34,043 nucleotides of DNA, from assembly GCA_000981645.1 (NCBI GenBank), contig LAQC01000019.1, positions 122,509-156,551 on the forward strand, read 5' to 3'. This document shows, one piece after another, positions 15,417 to 24,975 of the stretch. The stretch's first letter is position 1; each line of letters begins with the position of its first letter. This DNA comes from Cryomorphaceae bacterium ASP10-05a (GTDB taxonomy: Bacteria; Bacteroidota; Bacteroidia; Flavobacteriales_D; Sanyastnellaceae). A program made the translations under genes and the position numbers. The notes beneath the pieces were generated by a model. The model was not told the DNA's origin. It ran no database searches and worked only from the letters and a program-made list of their open reading frames with translations.

Positions 15417-18400
15417 CTACCTGAGTATAGTAACGCTTCCCTTTTTGGTGAACGCCTGAGAATCTAAACTTCTGTATTTAAGAATATATGAATAGACTCC
15501 ATTGGGCACATAATAATCACCAAAACTATCTTCACCCTTCCAATGAACTTCTGGGTCAAAACTTTCAAACACTAAATTCCCCCAACGATTAAAGACTCTT
15601 AGAGCATATTCATCTATACCTCTTATCTCTATTTTCCAAACATCATTTATACCGTCATTATCTGGAGTAAAGGCATTAGGTACGTAGACTATGGCTGGGA
15701 CATTTACAAGATCAGTATAAAGACTTTCACAGCCCGCAGAAGTAGTTACAGTAAGTGTGGCTCCTATGTAACCTGCCAAGTTAAACGTATGCGACAAGGA
15801 CTCTAAATCAGATTCAAAACCATCTGTAAACTCCCATAGGTATGAGCAATCTGCACATGGAGAATCTAAGTTTGGAGCGAAGAAATAAGTCTCTTCTTCT
15901 AGTGAACTAACCTCAAATAGAGATTCTACATGTTGAACTTCTACATAAACCTCATTTATTGCTGAATTTCCACAAAGATCATTCACTTCGAGTTCATATA
16001 AATTCGAATACGAAGGAGATACGTTTATAGGATTCCCTTGTTCTATTAGATTATTCCCTGACCAAGTATACGTTAAATCCCCTGTCCCTCCTGTAGAAGA
16101 AGCTGCAAGTGAAGCAACTCCTTCGAAACAAATAATAGTGTCGCTTACTAATGTTATCTGTATCGGTTCAGAGACTATAAATAATTCTGTTTGAACTGTA
16201 ACCGTATTCCCACATCCCGCGTCCCCGCTCAGTTCTATAATAGCGTTCTCTGTAGATTGATAGGTAGCAGTAAGTTCAGTAACTTCGTATAAGTCATCAT
16301 TATCTCCCCAAGTATACATGACGTCATCGATGTAATTAGAAGTCGCTTCAATCTCAAAGGTACTCAAGCAATCTCCAGATAAAAGCACAGGCATTTCTAT
16401 CACTAGCGGTTCCATAACTAATTCTATGTTTAAGGAATCTGTCGTTTCTTGATTACAGAAATCAGATACTGTAAGAATAACTATTTCTGTTTCTTCTAGT
16501 TCTAAAGATGCAAGGCTATTATTTCCTAAATTTTGATTGTCCAATGTTACCCAAGAGTATGTGTAAGGCTCAACCCCTGACAAAACCGTTCCTGATAAAA
16601 ACATTTCTTCTAGGCAGCCTCCTTCCTGATCTGCTCCTGCATAAATCTCTAAAGGTTCTGGCGCGCTGATAATAACGTCTACATTTTGAAAAAAGAATCC
16701 ATTACAGTTATCTGAAACCGTAATCTGGAGATTCACAGGATCTGATGTAGTTAAATCTAATATGGCTTCATTACCTATATTATTGAAATTAGATAAGTCA
16801 GTCCAATTAATAAAGAAAGGACCTTCACCTGTTATCACTGCTTCTATGGAAACATCACCAGGACACATAAGCACTTCCTCAGGAACAATTACGACTAGAG
16901 GTTCTACATCATTCGTTACTGGGATTTCTTCCGTAGCTATGGTTCCACATCCATCTGTGACTTGAGCTATTATCGATTGAATACTATTATCGAAAATATA
17001 GGTATTATCACCAAAACCTAAACTGTTTCCTTCTTCATCTAGCCATGCGTAATTATAAGTTCCATCGCCTCCTGAGGCAGTCATAGAAACTTCTTCTCCA
17101 AACCAGTTACAGTCTATATCAATGCTGTTTGGAGTTGTATTTATAACTAGATCTGGAAACTGCGAAACATTTACATTAATATCAGTAGCTCCTGTACTCA
17201 CTAAGCAAGTGTCACTCAGCGTAACAGAATAAGTAGTGTTAACACCAGGAGAAACTAAAATAGAGGACGTGGTTTCTGTAGTGTTCCATTCATAGAGAAA
17301 TCCTCCAGAACCACCCGTGATTAGAGGTGTTATTTCAATTTCAGTACCATCGCATATATCTATATCGTACCCCTCTACTAGAGGAGGTGTGCTTTCTGTT
17401 ATGGCAAATTCAAATACACTCGGGATACTTTCTCCTTGACAAACTGCCACACTCTGCATTTCTAATATAACAGACTCTAGTCCTTCTGTTATTCCATCTT
17501 CAAATGCATCTAGAGTGAAGGAGATAACATTTACTCCTGGATCAAAAACAATAACTTCAGGAAGTGCAGAGTAATCTACTCCGTTTACCGCTTCACCAGA
17601 ATAAGCTATGTTTACTGTAAATGGAAGGTCTGAGGTTATGGACTCTGGACGAGAGAAAATTAATTCGGACACTCCGCACTCTTCGTTCATAACTCCCTCT
17701 TGATTTGTAGCTTCAATTTGAAGCTCTACGCCTACAGAAAGATTTGAACTTAGACTTCCTGCTTTTAAAATAATGGCAGAGTCAAAAATTCCATCTTGAA
17801 CATCAGCAATAATTAGCTTTAAATGATAAGTCTCTCCACAGGTAAGATTTCCCTGAGATGCCACCAAACCGGTAGTGTAGGCATCATACTGAACTACCGT
17901 AACATCTGTTGTTTGTGGTTCACCAATTTGTCCTTCTCCATTACTCACTAGATACTCACAGTTATAACAGGGACCTGTATTTTGCTGGCCATTGTTTATG
18001 GTGACATTGCTTACTCCTTCTCCCGTGGTAGGAACTAGTGCAATGTTTTCAGCATTATTTGAATAGGCCCCGTTAATATCTGGGCCACTAATTAATAATC
18101 CAAAAACATCAAAAGGCCCATCTTCTACAGTGTAAAAATGATATTCTTCTGATGCCCAGATATACTCAAACCAAACTGAATCACCTAAAGCTACAAAGTC
18201 AAATTCTAAAATCGCTATATCATAATAATTATCTGAGGTGGGGGAAATAAAATCAAGGTCAGAGTTCGATAATGGACCGTTTACGAAACTGGTCCCAGCT
18301 CCTCCTTGATCATTAGGACCTACTGCAGTAGCTACATCTCCCGTAGAAATAATGATTCCGCTGTTAAAGTCTAACCCACAATCTATACAATCAAACACTC

Positions 18401-18566
18401 CAATTTGCGTAGCACTTCCTACGTAATTTAAATTACTAATAGTCACATTATCCCCAAGTAGCGTTTGCATTGCATCGATAGGAGTAACTGTATTATCTAC
18501 AGTTATTTGTGCTTTGACTGCTATTGAGCATAGCAGGAATAGAATAAAAATTTGGATTGACTTCAT
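15417..18566 (-). CDS. Giant T9SS-secreted protein, choice-of-anchor L and type-B sorting domain (paralogue 2)
   Basis: A 1049-residue modular surface or secreted protein. In order: a signal peptide (residues 1-19, ending AVKA); a choice-of-anchor L-type domain (about 21-285, with DCGLDFNSGIIISTGD); a Calx-beta-like domain (about 294-390); six Ig/SprB-like repeats of about 80 residues (392-884), most bracketed by a Cys near the start and a C-G or C-N at the end; a PKD-like domain (about 884-955, YLWEFTDG); and a C-terminal CHU_C/gliding-associated sorting domain (about 958-1049; PNAFTPDNDGINDVWKI, RVFNRWG, PNGVYSY, closing GSVTILR). The last directs export by the type IX system, with type-B sorting needing a PorP/SprF-like partner. 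It follows a close paralogue after 77 bases. The ligand is unknown; adhesion or matrix binding is an inference. Confidence 0.9.
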   Translation of the reverse strand: MKSIQIFILFLLCSIAVKAQITVDNTVTPIDAMQTLLGDNVTISNLNYVGSATQIGVFDCIDCGLDFNSGIIISTGDVATAVGPNDQGGAGTSFVNGPLSNSDLDFISPTSDNYYDIAILEFDFVALGDSVWFEYIWASEEYHFYTVEDGPFDVFGLLISGPDINGAYSNNAENIALVPTTGEGVSNVTINNGQQNTGPCYNCEYLVSNGEGQIGEPQTTDVTVVQYDAYTTGLVASQGNLTCGETYHLKLIIADVQDGIFDSAIILKAGSLSSNLSVGVELQIEATNQEGVMNEECGVSELIFSRPESITSDLPFTVNIAYSGEAVNGVDYSALPEVIVFDPGVNVISFTLDAFEDGITEGLESVILEMQSVAVCQGESIPSVFEFAITESTPPLVEGYDIDICDGTEIEITPLITGGSGGFLYEWNTTETTSSILVSPGVNTTYSVTLSDTCLVSTGATDINVNVSQFPDLVINTTPNSIDIDCNWFGEEVSMTASGGDGTYNYAWLDEEGNSLGFGDNTYIFDNSIQSIIAQVTDGCGTIATEEIPVTNDVEPLVVIVPEEVLMCPGDVSIEAVITGEGPFFINWTDLSNFNNIGNEAILDLTTSDPVNLQITVSDNCNGFFFQNVDVIISAPEPLEIYAGADQEGGCLEEMFLSGTVLSGVEPYTYSWVTLDNQNLGNNSLASLELEETEIVILTVSDFCNQETTDSLNIELVMEPLVIEMPVLLSGDCLSTFEIEATSNYIDDVMYTWGDNDDLYEVTELTATYQSTENAIIELSGDAGCGNTVTVQTELFIVSEPIQITLVSDTIICFEGVASLAASSTGGTGDLTYTWSGNNLIEQGNPINVSPSYSNLYELEVNDLCGNSAINEVYVEVQHVESLFEVSSLEEETYFFAPNLDSPCADCSYLWEFTDGFESDLESLSHTFNLAGYIGATLTVTTSAGCESLYTDLVNVPAIVYVPNAFTPDNDGINDVWKIEIRGIDEYALRVFNRWGNLVFESFDPEVHWKGEDSFGDYYVPNGVYSYILKYRSLDSQAFTKKGSVTILR

Positions 18567-18604
18567 TACTTGATTATTGAAATTTTACCGAAAGCACTAA
18601 TTTA

Positions 18605-18613
18605 TTGCAACGC
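18605..18613. repeat. Half-site TTGCAACGC between the tandem T9SS genes
   Basis: Located 38 bases upstream of the 1049-residue gene's ATG, again in context ATTGCAACGC. It is one of only two non-coding copies found. Confidence 0.55.
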
Positions 18614-18643
18614 CTCCAAAAATATTTAAAGTTAGGCTAGCGT

Positions 18644-21600
18644 TTACCTGAATACTGTTATAGTTCCGTTTTCGATTTTGGCTTGAGTATCCAAGCTTTT
18701 ATACTTTACGACATAAGAATACACGCCATTAGGAATGAAATATTCTCCATTGGCATCTCCTCCTTGCCAAGTTTCATTTGGATCTGTGCTTTCATGAACC
18801 AAATCTCCCCACCTGTTAAAAATCTGAATGCTGAACTCACTGATTCCTCTCACAGAGACCTTAAACACATCATTTAAACCATCATTATTAGGCGTAAATG
18901 AATTAGGAATATAAATAATAGGTGCGTACACAAATTCTGTAAACTGCGCTATACATCCTTCAGGTGAGGTCACTGTAAGTGTAGCTCCATATTCTTCAGT
19001 AGCGCTAAACGTATGGGTAGGAATAGAATCTGTGCTGGTTAATCCATCTGTGAATTCCCAATAAAAAGTACAATCATCACATGCTGGAATTATAGAGGGT
19101 GTTAGCTCAAACACATTGTGATCTATAGCATTATACATAAACGCAGTACTCAACTGCAGTACGCTAACCTGTGTTTGGTTATCAGAAAAATTCAGACATT
19201 CATCTATGACTTCCACCGTGTAGAAACTAGTATTCGTGGGTGACACTTCAATTAAGTTTTCATAAATATCTTCTCCTGTCCACTCGTAATTATATCCTCC
19301 AGAACCACCTATTCCCTGAGCATTTATAGTGGCTGACTCTCCGGGACAAATGATTATTTGAGGACTCACGGTAACTGAAAGCTCAGGTGAAGAAATATTT
19401 ATTTGAATAGATTCAGTAGTGCTATTACCACAGCCTGCATCTCCTATGACCTCTATGTAAGCTGAGCTTAAACTTTGATAGGTAATGTTATAATTATCTA
19501 CTACTAACATATCTGCCGGCCCATCCCATGAGAGAGGCACATCTTCGGCTAAATTAATTACCGCCTCTACAGAAAACTCGGTAAGACAGTCTCCGTTTAA
19601 AACCGCTGGAATCGTTATTTCAAGGGGTATCTGATCTAAAACTACATTTAAACTATCACTATCTGTTTGACCACAAGAATCATCCATGGTAAGGACTAAA
19701 GTCTCATCTTCTATGACGTTAAAAGTAATCTCTTGTGTGTCTCCAAGAGGCATCCCTCCTGCAGTACTCCACGAATAAGTATAAGGAGCTACTCCATTTA
19801 ATGCAGAACCTAATGCGATTAGATCTCCTTCACATTCTATTAATTGATCCTCACCAGCCAGCGCTTCTAGTGGAGTAAGCGTTGCAAAAATCACCTCAAC
19901 AGTTTCTGAGGCATTTTGGCCACAGTTATCAAATGCAGAAATAGTCAATGAAGTCTCTACATCTGTTTGATACGATATACTCTCTGTATTCCCAATAAAA
20001 AAGAAATTAGAGTTGTCAATCCAATCTATAAAAACCGGGGCTTGACCAGTTACTATAGCATCTATCTGAAACTCTTCACCTGGACAAGTAATTACCGATT
20101 CTGGGACCGTAATTATTAAGGGAGGAATATCCGAAATAACTATCAAATCAGCTGTTTCTGTGAATCCACAACCATCTGTAACGACTAAGCTTAAAGCTGT
20201 TATAGAGTTATCCCAAAGAAAGAAATCGGAGGATGTAGAAATTACATTTCCATCCTGGTTAATCCATTCAAAAGAATAGGTACCATCTCCTCCTCCCGGA
20301 ATAGCAGTTAAAAATTCTCCAAACCAATTACATGATATATCTAATTCTATAGGATTCGAGAATGCTGTCAAAGGAGGGAATGACGCTATATCTACGTCAA
20401 ATGATGCTGTGCTCGTAGATGCTAAACAGGTATCACTTACAGTAAGATTATATGTTGTAAAAGCTGGCGGACTGACTTCTACAAATGGGGTGTCTTCTCC
20501 GGTAGACCAGTCATATATAAATCCCCCAGAACCACCTAAAACTATAGGCTCTAATAAAGCGGAAGCCCCAGCGCAAATGACTTGATCATATCCTTCTATT
20601 TCTAATGGAGAACTTTCTGTTATAAAAAACTCGAAAAATGAAGGCACCGCTTCCCCTTGACAAACTGCCAAGTTTTGCATTTCAAATTGCACTGATTCCA
20701 TCCCTTCTATTAACCCATCTTCAAAAGCATCTAGCACAAAGGAAATAGTATCTACTCCGGGAGCGAAAATAATATCTTCTGGTATAGCTGTATAGTCTAC
20801 TCCATTAATAGCATCTCCTCCATAAGCGACCTCTACTACAAATTCTATATCACTGCTAATAGCTTCGGGTCTTATAAAATGAAGGATAGATAAACCACAC
20901 TCTTCATTCATTACTCCTTCTACTGTAGTGGCTTCTATGATTAATTCAATTTGGACAGTGAGGTTTGAACTTAAACTTCCTGATTTTAGGAATACCGCTG
21001 AATCAAACCCTTCATCTCCTACATCTGCAACGGCTATTTTTAAGTGATATGTTTCTCCACACACTAGACCAGACTTAGCGGCTCTTAATCCAATAGTATA
21101 TCCGTCATATCCAATAACGGTTTCATCTGTAAACTCAGGATCGTCAATATTACCCGTTCCATTTGGCTCATAAAACTCACAATTAATGCAAGGCCCAGTA
21201 TTATTTCCACCGTCGTTTATATTGTTCATGGTTACTCCTAAGTTCGTTCCTGGAATAAGAGCGATGTTTTCTCCATTGTTACTGTAAGGCCCTGAAAGAC
21301 CTGGACCACTCATAAAAAAACCAAAAGTGTCATTGAACTCCGAGGTAGAAAACTCAGGATATTCGTCAGATGCCCATACATAATCGAACCATACAGAATC
21401 TCCTAAGGCTACAAAGTCAAATTCTAGGATAACCAAATCATGAAAATTAAACCCTGGGTTTAAGATGCCTAAATCAGCATCAGGGGTTACGGTTGTAGGA
21501 AATCCAGACTCATTACCTCCGATACCGTTAAAGCCTGAATTATTTGGCCCTAACGCTGTAATTATGTCTCCTGTAGCTAGAATAACTCCCTCTTCGAAAT

Positions 21601-21805
21601 CTAATCCACAATCGATACAATCGAAGGTTCCTATTTGATGGTCTATTCCTGAAAACTGTAAATTAGATATAGTTACATTTTCTCCAAGAAGTGTCTGCAT
21701 AGCATCTAGAGGAGATACGGTATTGTCTACGTTTATTTGTGCTCCCGAAGAAAACGCAAATAACACCAGTAAAACAATGCTAATAAAGAGTTTATAGATT
21801 CGCAT
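18644..21805 (-). CDS. Giant T9SS-secreted protein, choice-of-anchor L and type-B sorting domain (paralogue 1)
   Basis: A 1053-residue paralogue of the downstream 1049-residue protein with the same architecture: signal peptide (1-22, ending SSGAQ), choice-of-anchor L-type region (about 23-295), Calx-beta-like domain (about 300-398), six Cys-bracketed Ig/SprB-like repeats (about 400-885), PKD-like domain (about 885-960, FYWEFTDG) and type-B T9SS sorting domain (about 963-1053, ending GTITVFR). The N-terminal block (DAMQTLLGENVTISNL) and the sorting domain are nearly identical between the two, while the repeats differ far more. This suggests tandem duplication followed by divergence of the exposed central part. 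Both genes are minus strand and probably one transcript. The second residue is Arg and the start is well placed for the signal peptide. Confidence 0.9.
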   Translation of the reverse strand: MRIYKLFISIVLLVLFAFSSGAQINVDNTVSPLDAMQTLLGENVTISNLQFSGIDHQIGTFDCIDCGLDFEEGVILATGDIITALGPNNSGFNGIGGNESGFPTTVTPDADLGILNPGFNFHDLVILEFDFVALGDSVWFDYVWASDEYPEFSTSEFNDTFGFFMSGPGLSGPYSNNGENIALIPGTNLGVTMNNINDGGNNTGPCINCEFYEPNGTGNIDDPEFTDETVIGYDGYTIGLRAAKSGLVCGETYHLKIAVADVGDEGFDSAVFLKSGSLSSNLTVQIELIIEATTVEGVMNEECGLSILHFIRPEAISSDIEFVVEVAYGGDAINGVDYTAIPEDIIFAPGVDTISFVLDAFEDGLIEGMESVQFEMQNLAVCQGEAVPSFFEFFITESSPLEIEGYDQVICAGASALLEPIVLGGSGGFIYDWSTGEDTPFVEVSPPAFTTYNLTVSDTCLASTSTASFDVDIASFPPLTAFSNPIELDISCNWFGEFLTAIPGGGDGTYSFEWINQDGNVISTSSDFFLWDNSITALSLVVTDGCGFTETADLIVISDIPPLIITVPESVITCPGEEFQIDAIVTGQAPVFIDWIDNSNFFFIGNTESISYQTDVETSLTISAFDNCGQNASETVEVIFATLTPLEALAGEDQLIECEGDLIALGSALNGVAPYTYSWSTAGGMPLGDTQEITFNVIEDETLVLTMDDSCGQTDSDSLNVVLDQIPLEITIPAVLNGDCLTEFSVEAVINLAEDVPLSWDGPADMLVVDNYNITYQSLSSAYIEVIGDAGCGNSTTESIQINISSPELSVTVSPQIIICPGESATINAQGIGGSGGYNYEWTGEDIYENLIEVSPTNTSFYTVEVIDECLNFSDNQTQVSVLQLSTAFMYNAIDHNVFELTPSIIPACDDCTFYWEFTDGLTSTDSIPTHTFSATEEYGATLTVTSPEGCIAQFTEFVYAPIIYIPNSFTPNNDGLNDVFKVSVRGISEFSIQIFNRWGDLVHESTDPNETWQGGDANGEYFIPNGVYSYVVKYKSLDTQAKIENGTITVFR
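19879..19887. repeat. Half-site GCGTTGCAA inside T9SS paralogue 1
   Basis: It occurs in the coding region on the strand opposite to transcription (codons GCA ACG CTT on the minus strand). The context TAAGCGTTGCAA is shared with the full palindrome at 26791. Confidence 0.5.
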
Positions 21806-21819
21806 AATTAAGGTTTGTG

Positions 21820-21847
21820 GTCTTTAACTAAGACTATTTTTTTAGTC
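21820..21847 (-). promoter_or_regulatory. Overlapping alternative hairpins in the leader of paralogue 1
   Basis: On the minus strand, GACTA/TAGTC (around a run of A) and GTCTT/AAGAC (5-base loop AGTTA) share their central bases, so only one can form at a time. They end 15 bases before the ATG of the 1053-residue gene. The arrangement could affect translation initiation, but both stems are only 5 bp and no function is established. Confidence 0.3.
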
Positions 21848-21905
21848 AAACAGTTGCTTGGACACCACTCTAATCAGCTATAAATATTTAACACACAATT
21901 ACGCT

Positions 21906-24194
21906 CTATTTAACCAGACTTTTTTGCATTGGATTCCCAAGGCTATTGTATTTAAATAACTTGAAATCTGAAGGCTTCAATATAGATGGCCAGTAATTAT
22001 TTGAAGTATCTGTATCCGCTGTTTCTAAGTATGGGTCGAGGGCTATAGATATGGCTTTCTTCTCTGTCTTAAATACCTTAGTAACCTTTGTATCTCCCAT
22101 TTTCCATATTTCTGCTGGAATTCTTCTTATCTCTGATGTTCCATCTGCAAACTGGAATTCAACAATTAAAGGCATTACTAATCCTCCTAAATTTTCAAAT
22201 GAAAGCTCATAAAGGTGAAAGTTTTGTCCTAACATATTTTTATCTTCTTCAGACATGTTGAGCAACGCTTCTTCTGCTGCTTTTACATCCGCCATATTCA
22301 ATGAGTTTTCATCATAATTTGTATAAAAATCTACTGCTTTAGGGTCTGTTTCTACCAAAGACTTCCAGCCTTCTTCTTCATTTCTGATTTGCGTGATGTC
22401 TTTAGGCTCATTGGCTTTAGCTGAAGAGTCATTGGCTTTTTCTTCTGTAACATCCCCATTTCCTACAGGTACATATTTGACGTTACTCATAGAAATATCT
22501 ACGTGGTCAGTCGTGTAGAACCAACCTCTCCAGAACCAGTCTAAATCCACTGCTGATGCGTCTTCCATAGTTCTAAACAAATCTGCAGGAGCAGGATGCT
22601 TAAATGCCCATCTTTGGCAGTAAGTTTTAAATGCATGGTCAAACAAATCTCTCCCCATAACAGTCTCTCTTAATATGTTGAGTGCTGTAGCTGGTTTTCC
22701 ATATGCATTATTTCCGAATTGGAAAATGCTCTCAGAGTTGGTCATTATTGGAGATATTCTAGATTTATCACCTGCCATATAACCTACGATATTTCTAGCT
22801 GGGCCTCTTCTAGATGGATAATTTTTATCAAATTCTTTCTCAGTAAGAAACTGAACAAATGTATTTAATCCTTCGTCCATCCAAGTCCACTGTCTTTCGT
22901 CAGAATTGATGATCATAGGGAAGAAATTATGTCCTACTTCGTGAATAATTACGCCAATCATACCATGCTTTAATCTAGCGGTGTATGTTCCATCTGCTTC
23001 TGGTCTTCCATAGTTGAAACAAATCATAGGGTACTCCATTCCTATATCTTTTCCGTTAACAGATATAGCCACTGGATATGGATAATCTATGGTATGCTTA
23101 GAGTAAGTTCTTAATGTCTGCGCTACAGCTCTAGTACTAAACTGCTCCCAAAGTGGATTCCCCTCCTTAGGATAATAGCTCATAGCCATAGGGTGGTTAT
23201 CTCCAACTTGAACTCCCATAGCATCCCATATGAACTTTCTAGAAGTAGCAAACCCAAAATCACGTACATTTTCTGCATGAAAAATCCATGTTTTCATCCC
23301 TTTTTCTCTTCCTTTTTCTGCTTTTTCTGCTTCTTCTTGAGTTACTATTATAACTGGCTCATCAGCAGTTTTTGCTTTCTCAAAACGTTTTCTCTGTTCA
23401 GAGGTAAGTACCGATTTAGCATTTTTAAGTTCTCCTGTAGACCCTACTATATGATCTGAAGGAACTGTTATAGATACTTTATAATCTCCAAAAGGAAGTG
23501 CAAATTCTCCATTACCGAGAAACTGCTTATTCTGCCAGCCTTCTACGTCTGAGTATACACACATTCTAGGAAAAAACTGAGCGATGGTATAGAGCGAATT
23601 CCCATCAGCTTCGAAAAACTCGTACCCACTTCGCCCTCCTACTTTCATTCTATCATTAATGTTATACCACCACTTAATTTTAAATGAAATAGAACCTCCT
23701 GATTTTAATTCTTTAGTTGGATCTATCCTCATCATCGTTTTATTGATGGTATAGTCCATTTTACTTCCGCTAGCATCAGTAACACTTTCTATATTAAACC
23801 CTCCTTCAAACCAAGGCTCTAGTCCTGCGATACTACCAAGGTCAAAATTTCCATCGATACTTGACTGTCTAATCTTATAGCTGTCTGATGATTTAGCTCT
23901 TACATTCTGATCTAACTGAAGCCATAAGTATTCTAAGTTATCTGGCGAGTTATTCGTATAAGTAATCGTCTCTTCACCACTCAAAACTTGCTTCTGTTCA
24001 TCGATTTTAACATCCATGACATAGTCTGCTTGCTGCTGCCAATAAGAGCTACCTGGAGCTCCACTAGCTGTTCTGAAAGTATTAGGAGTAGGAAGTTCGT
24101 TCCCTAGCTGTCTAAACTTATTGGTGTTAATGTTTTCCTGAGCCCATAGACTTAGAGAACTTAATAGTAAAATAGAAAATATTACCTGCTTCAT
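21906..24194 (-). CDS. Exported M1-family aminopeptidase-like zinc metallopeptidase
   Basis: A 762-residue exported peptidase. The signal peptide covers residues 1-18 (ending LSLWA). An M1-type beta N-terminal domain spans about 35-330. The catalytic domain has HEVGH (His418, Glu419, His422) and, after 18 residues, Glu441 in WMDEGLN, the complete M1 zinc site. The exopeptidase motif is present in variant form as IGMEYP (Glu387) in place of GAMEN. The C-terminal region (about 600-762) is lysine-rich and lacks a recognisable ERAP-type helical domain or T9SS tail, so a periplasmic location is likely. M1 enzymes trim N-terminal residues from peptides, fitting with the DPP IV/POT pair elsewhere in the window. 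It lies 100 bases upstream of the tandem T9SS genes on the same strand; a functional link is unproven. Confidence 0.92.
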   Translation of the reverse strand: MKQVIFSILLLSSLSLWAQENINTNKFRQLGNELPTPNTFRTASGAPGSSYWQQQADYVMDVKIDEQKQVLSGEETITYTNNSPDNLEYLWLQLDQNVRAKSSDSYKIRQSSIDGNFDLGSIAGLEPWFEGGFNIESVTDASGSKMDYTINKTMMRIDPTKELKSGGSISFKIKWWYNINDRMKVGGRSGYEFFEADGNSLYTIAQFFPRMCVYSDVEGWQNKQFLGNGEFALPFGDYKVSITVPSDHIVGSTGELKNAKSVLTSEQRKRFEKAKTADEPVIIVTQEEAEKAEKGREKGMKTWIFHAENVRDFGFATSRKFIWDAMGVQVGDNHPMAMSYYPKEGNPLWEQFSTRAVAQTLRTYSKHTIDYPYPVAISVNGKDIGMEYPMICFNYGRPEADGTYTARLKHGMIGVIIHEVGHNFFPMIINSDERQWTWMDEGLNTFVQFLTEKEFDKNYPSRRGPARNIVGYMAGDKSRISPIMTNSESIFQFGNNAYGKPATALNILRETVMGRDLFDHAFKTYCQRWAFKHPAPADLFRTMEDASAVDLDWFWRGWFYTTDHVDISMSNVKYVPVGNGDVTEEKANDSSAKANEPKDITQIRNEEEGWKSLVETDPKAVDFYTNYDENSLNMADVKAAEEALLNMSEEDKNMLGQNFHLYELSFENLGGLVMPLIVEFQFADGTSEIRRIPAEIWKMGDTKVTKVFKTEKKAISIALDPYLETADTDTSNNYWPSILKPSDFKLFKYNSLGNPMQKSLVK

Positions 24195-24229
24195 AGATGT
24201 AAATTTAAGAAGGTAAATATATAGAATAC

Positions 24230-24940
24230 TTACCTTGTTAGAATCACATAATCTTTTATGAGCTGTTTAATTAATTGTTCTGAATTAGATACTTTATGAA
24301 TATCTAATTTCTCTTTTAGAAATTTAACTAATTCTTCTAAAGCTACTTGGTGCCCTTGGTTTCTATGTTTCTTATACCTACTCAAGGTTTCGTGCATTAA
24401 AACCACATCATCTTCGTTGAGTTCTAGCACCTGAGGATACTTGGCCTCATAACCCTCATAATTAGTTAAGTCTGTTACCCTAGATAGTTTTAGCCTTCCT
24501 ACTTTCTCTTGTTTTATTACCACTGTATTAGCCAGAATATCTCCAAGTCTCTGCCCTGATGGTGAAAAATAAGAAACTAATCCACCCAATGAGCCCAAAG
24601 TTAGGTAGACCTCTATACCTTTAGTACTCCAACGGGAAAGGTAGTCAAATGCCTCTGCTTGTTCTCCATTAATCTTTACCACTTTTAGGTTCATAGCCAT
24701 TTTACCTATAGTCCGTCCATTATTTAATGTTTCTAGTAAAGGACTATAAATACCGATCAAGATATATAACAGGACTTCAGCGAATAAAGGAAAAGTTGAC
24801 ATAAAAATCAAACTAATCAACCATGATGCTATTGAGAGAGCTATAACGTCAATTACCAATGCCAACATCCTTTCTGAAGTACCTGCAAGTTGGTACTGAA
24901 CACTGACGTTTTGAGTAGTATCAATTTGTATTTTTTTCAT
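24230..24940 (-). CDS. RDD-family integral membrane protein
   Basis: A 236-residue protein with the RDD pattern: SERMLALVIDVIAL at the first membrane helix (conserved Arg and Asp), a second helix (about 45-70) ending in SPLLETLNNGRTIGKM, and GQRLGDILANTVVIK after the third hydrophobic segment (about 105-122). The remaining C-terminal 95 residues are cytoplasmic and charged. RDD proteins are inner-membrane proteins of poorly defined function, and some are linked to ion exchange. It is divergent from the SpoIIM/MoxR operon with only 35 bases between the starts, so the two sides probably share a control region. RDD genes are common companions of MoxR-DUF58 operons. The M1 gene begins 35 bases away, upstream-to-downstream on the same strand. 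Confidence 0.9.
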   Translation of the reverse strand: MKKIQIDTTQNVSVQYQLAGTSERMLALVIDVIALSIASWLISLIFMSTFPLFAEVLLYILIGIYSPLLETLNNGRTIGKMAMNLKVVKINGEQAEAFDYLSRWSTKGIEVYLTLGSLGGLVSYFSPSGQRLGDILANTVVIKQEKVGRLKLSRVTDLTNYEGYEAKYPQVLELNEDDVVLMHETLSRYKKHRNQGHQVALEELVKFLKEKLDIHKVSNSEQLIKQLIKDYVILTR

Positions 24941-24975
24941 TGCATAAAATTGCTAAATTTCAACTTCATTAAAGT

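Noticed and set aside
15417-21805. The repeated Ig-like units as a DNA tandem repeat or CRISPR-like array
   Set aside because: The repetition is at protein level with strongly diverged DNA; there are no short identical repeats with unique spacers.
23193-23459. Plus-strand frame of 88 codons inside the M1 gene
   Set aside because: The Phe/Cys/Ser-rich peptide comes from the antisense of a Lys/Glu-rich stretch of the M1 protein, with no sign of an independent gene.
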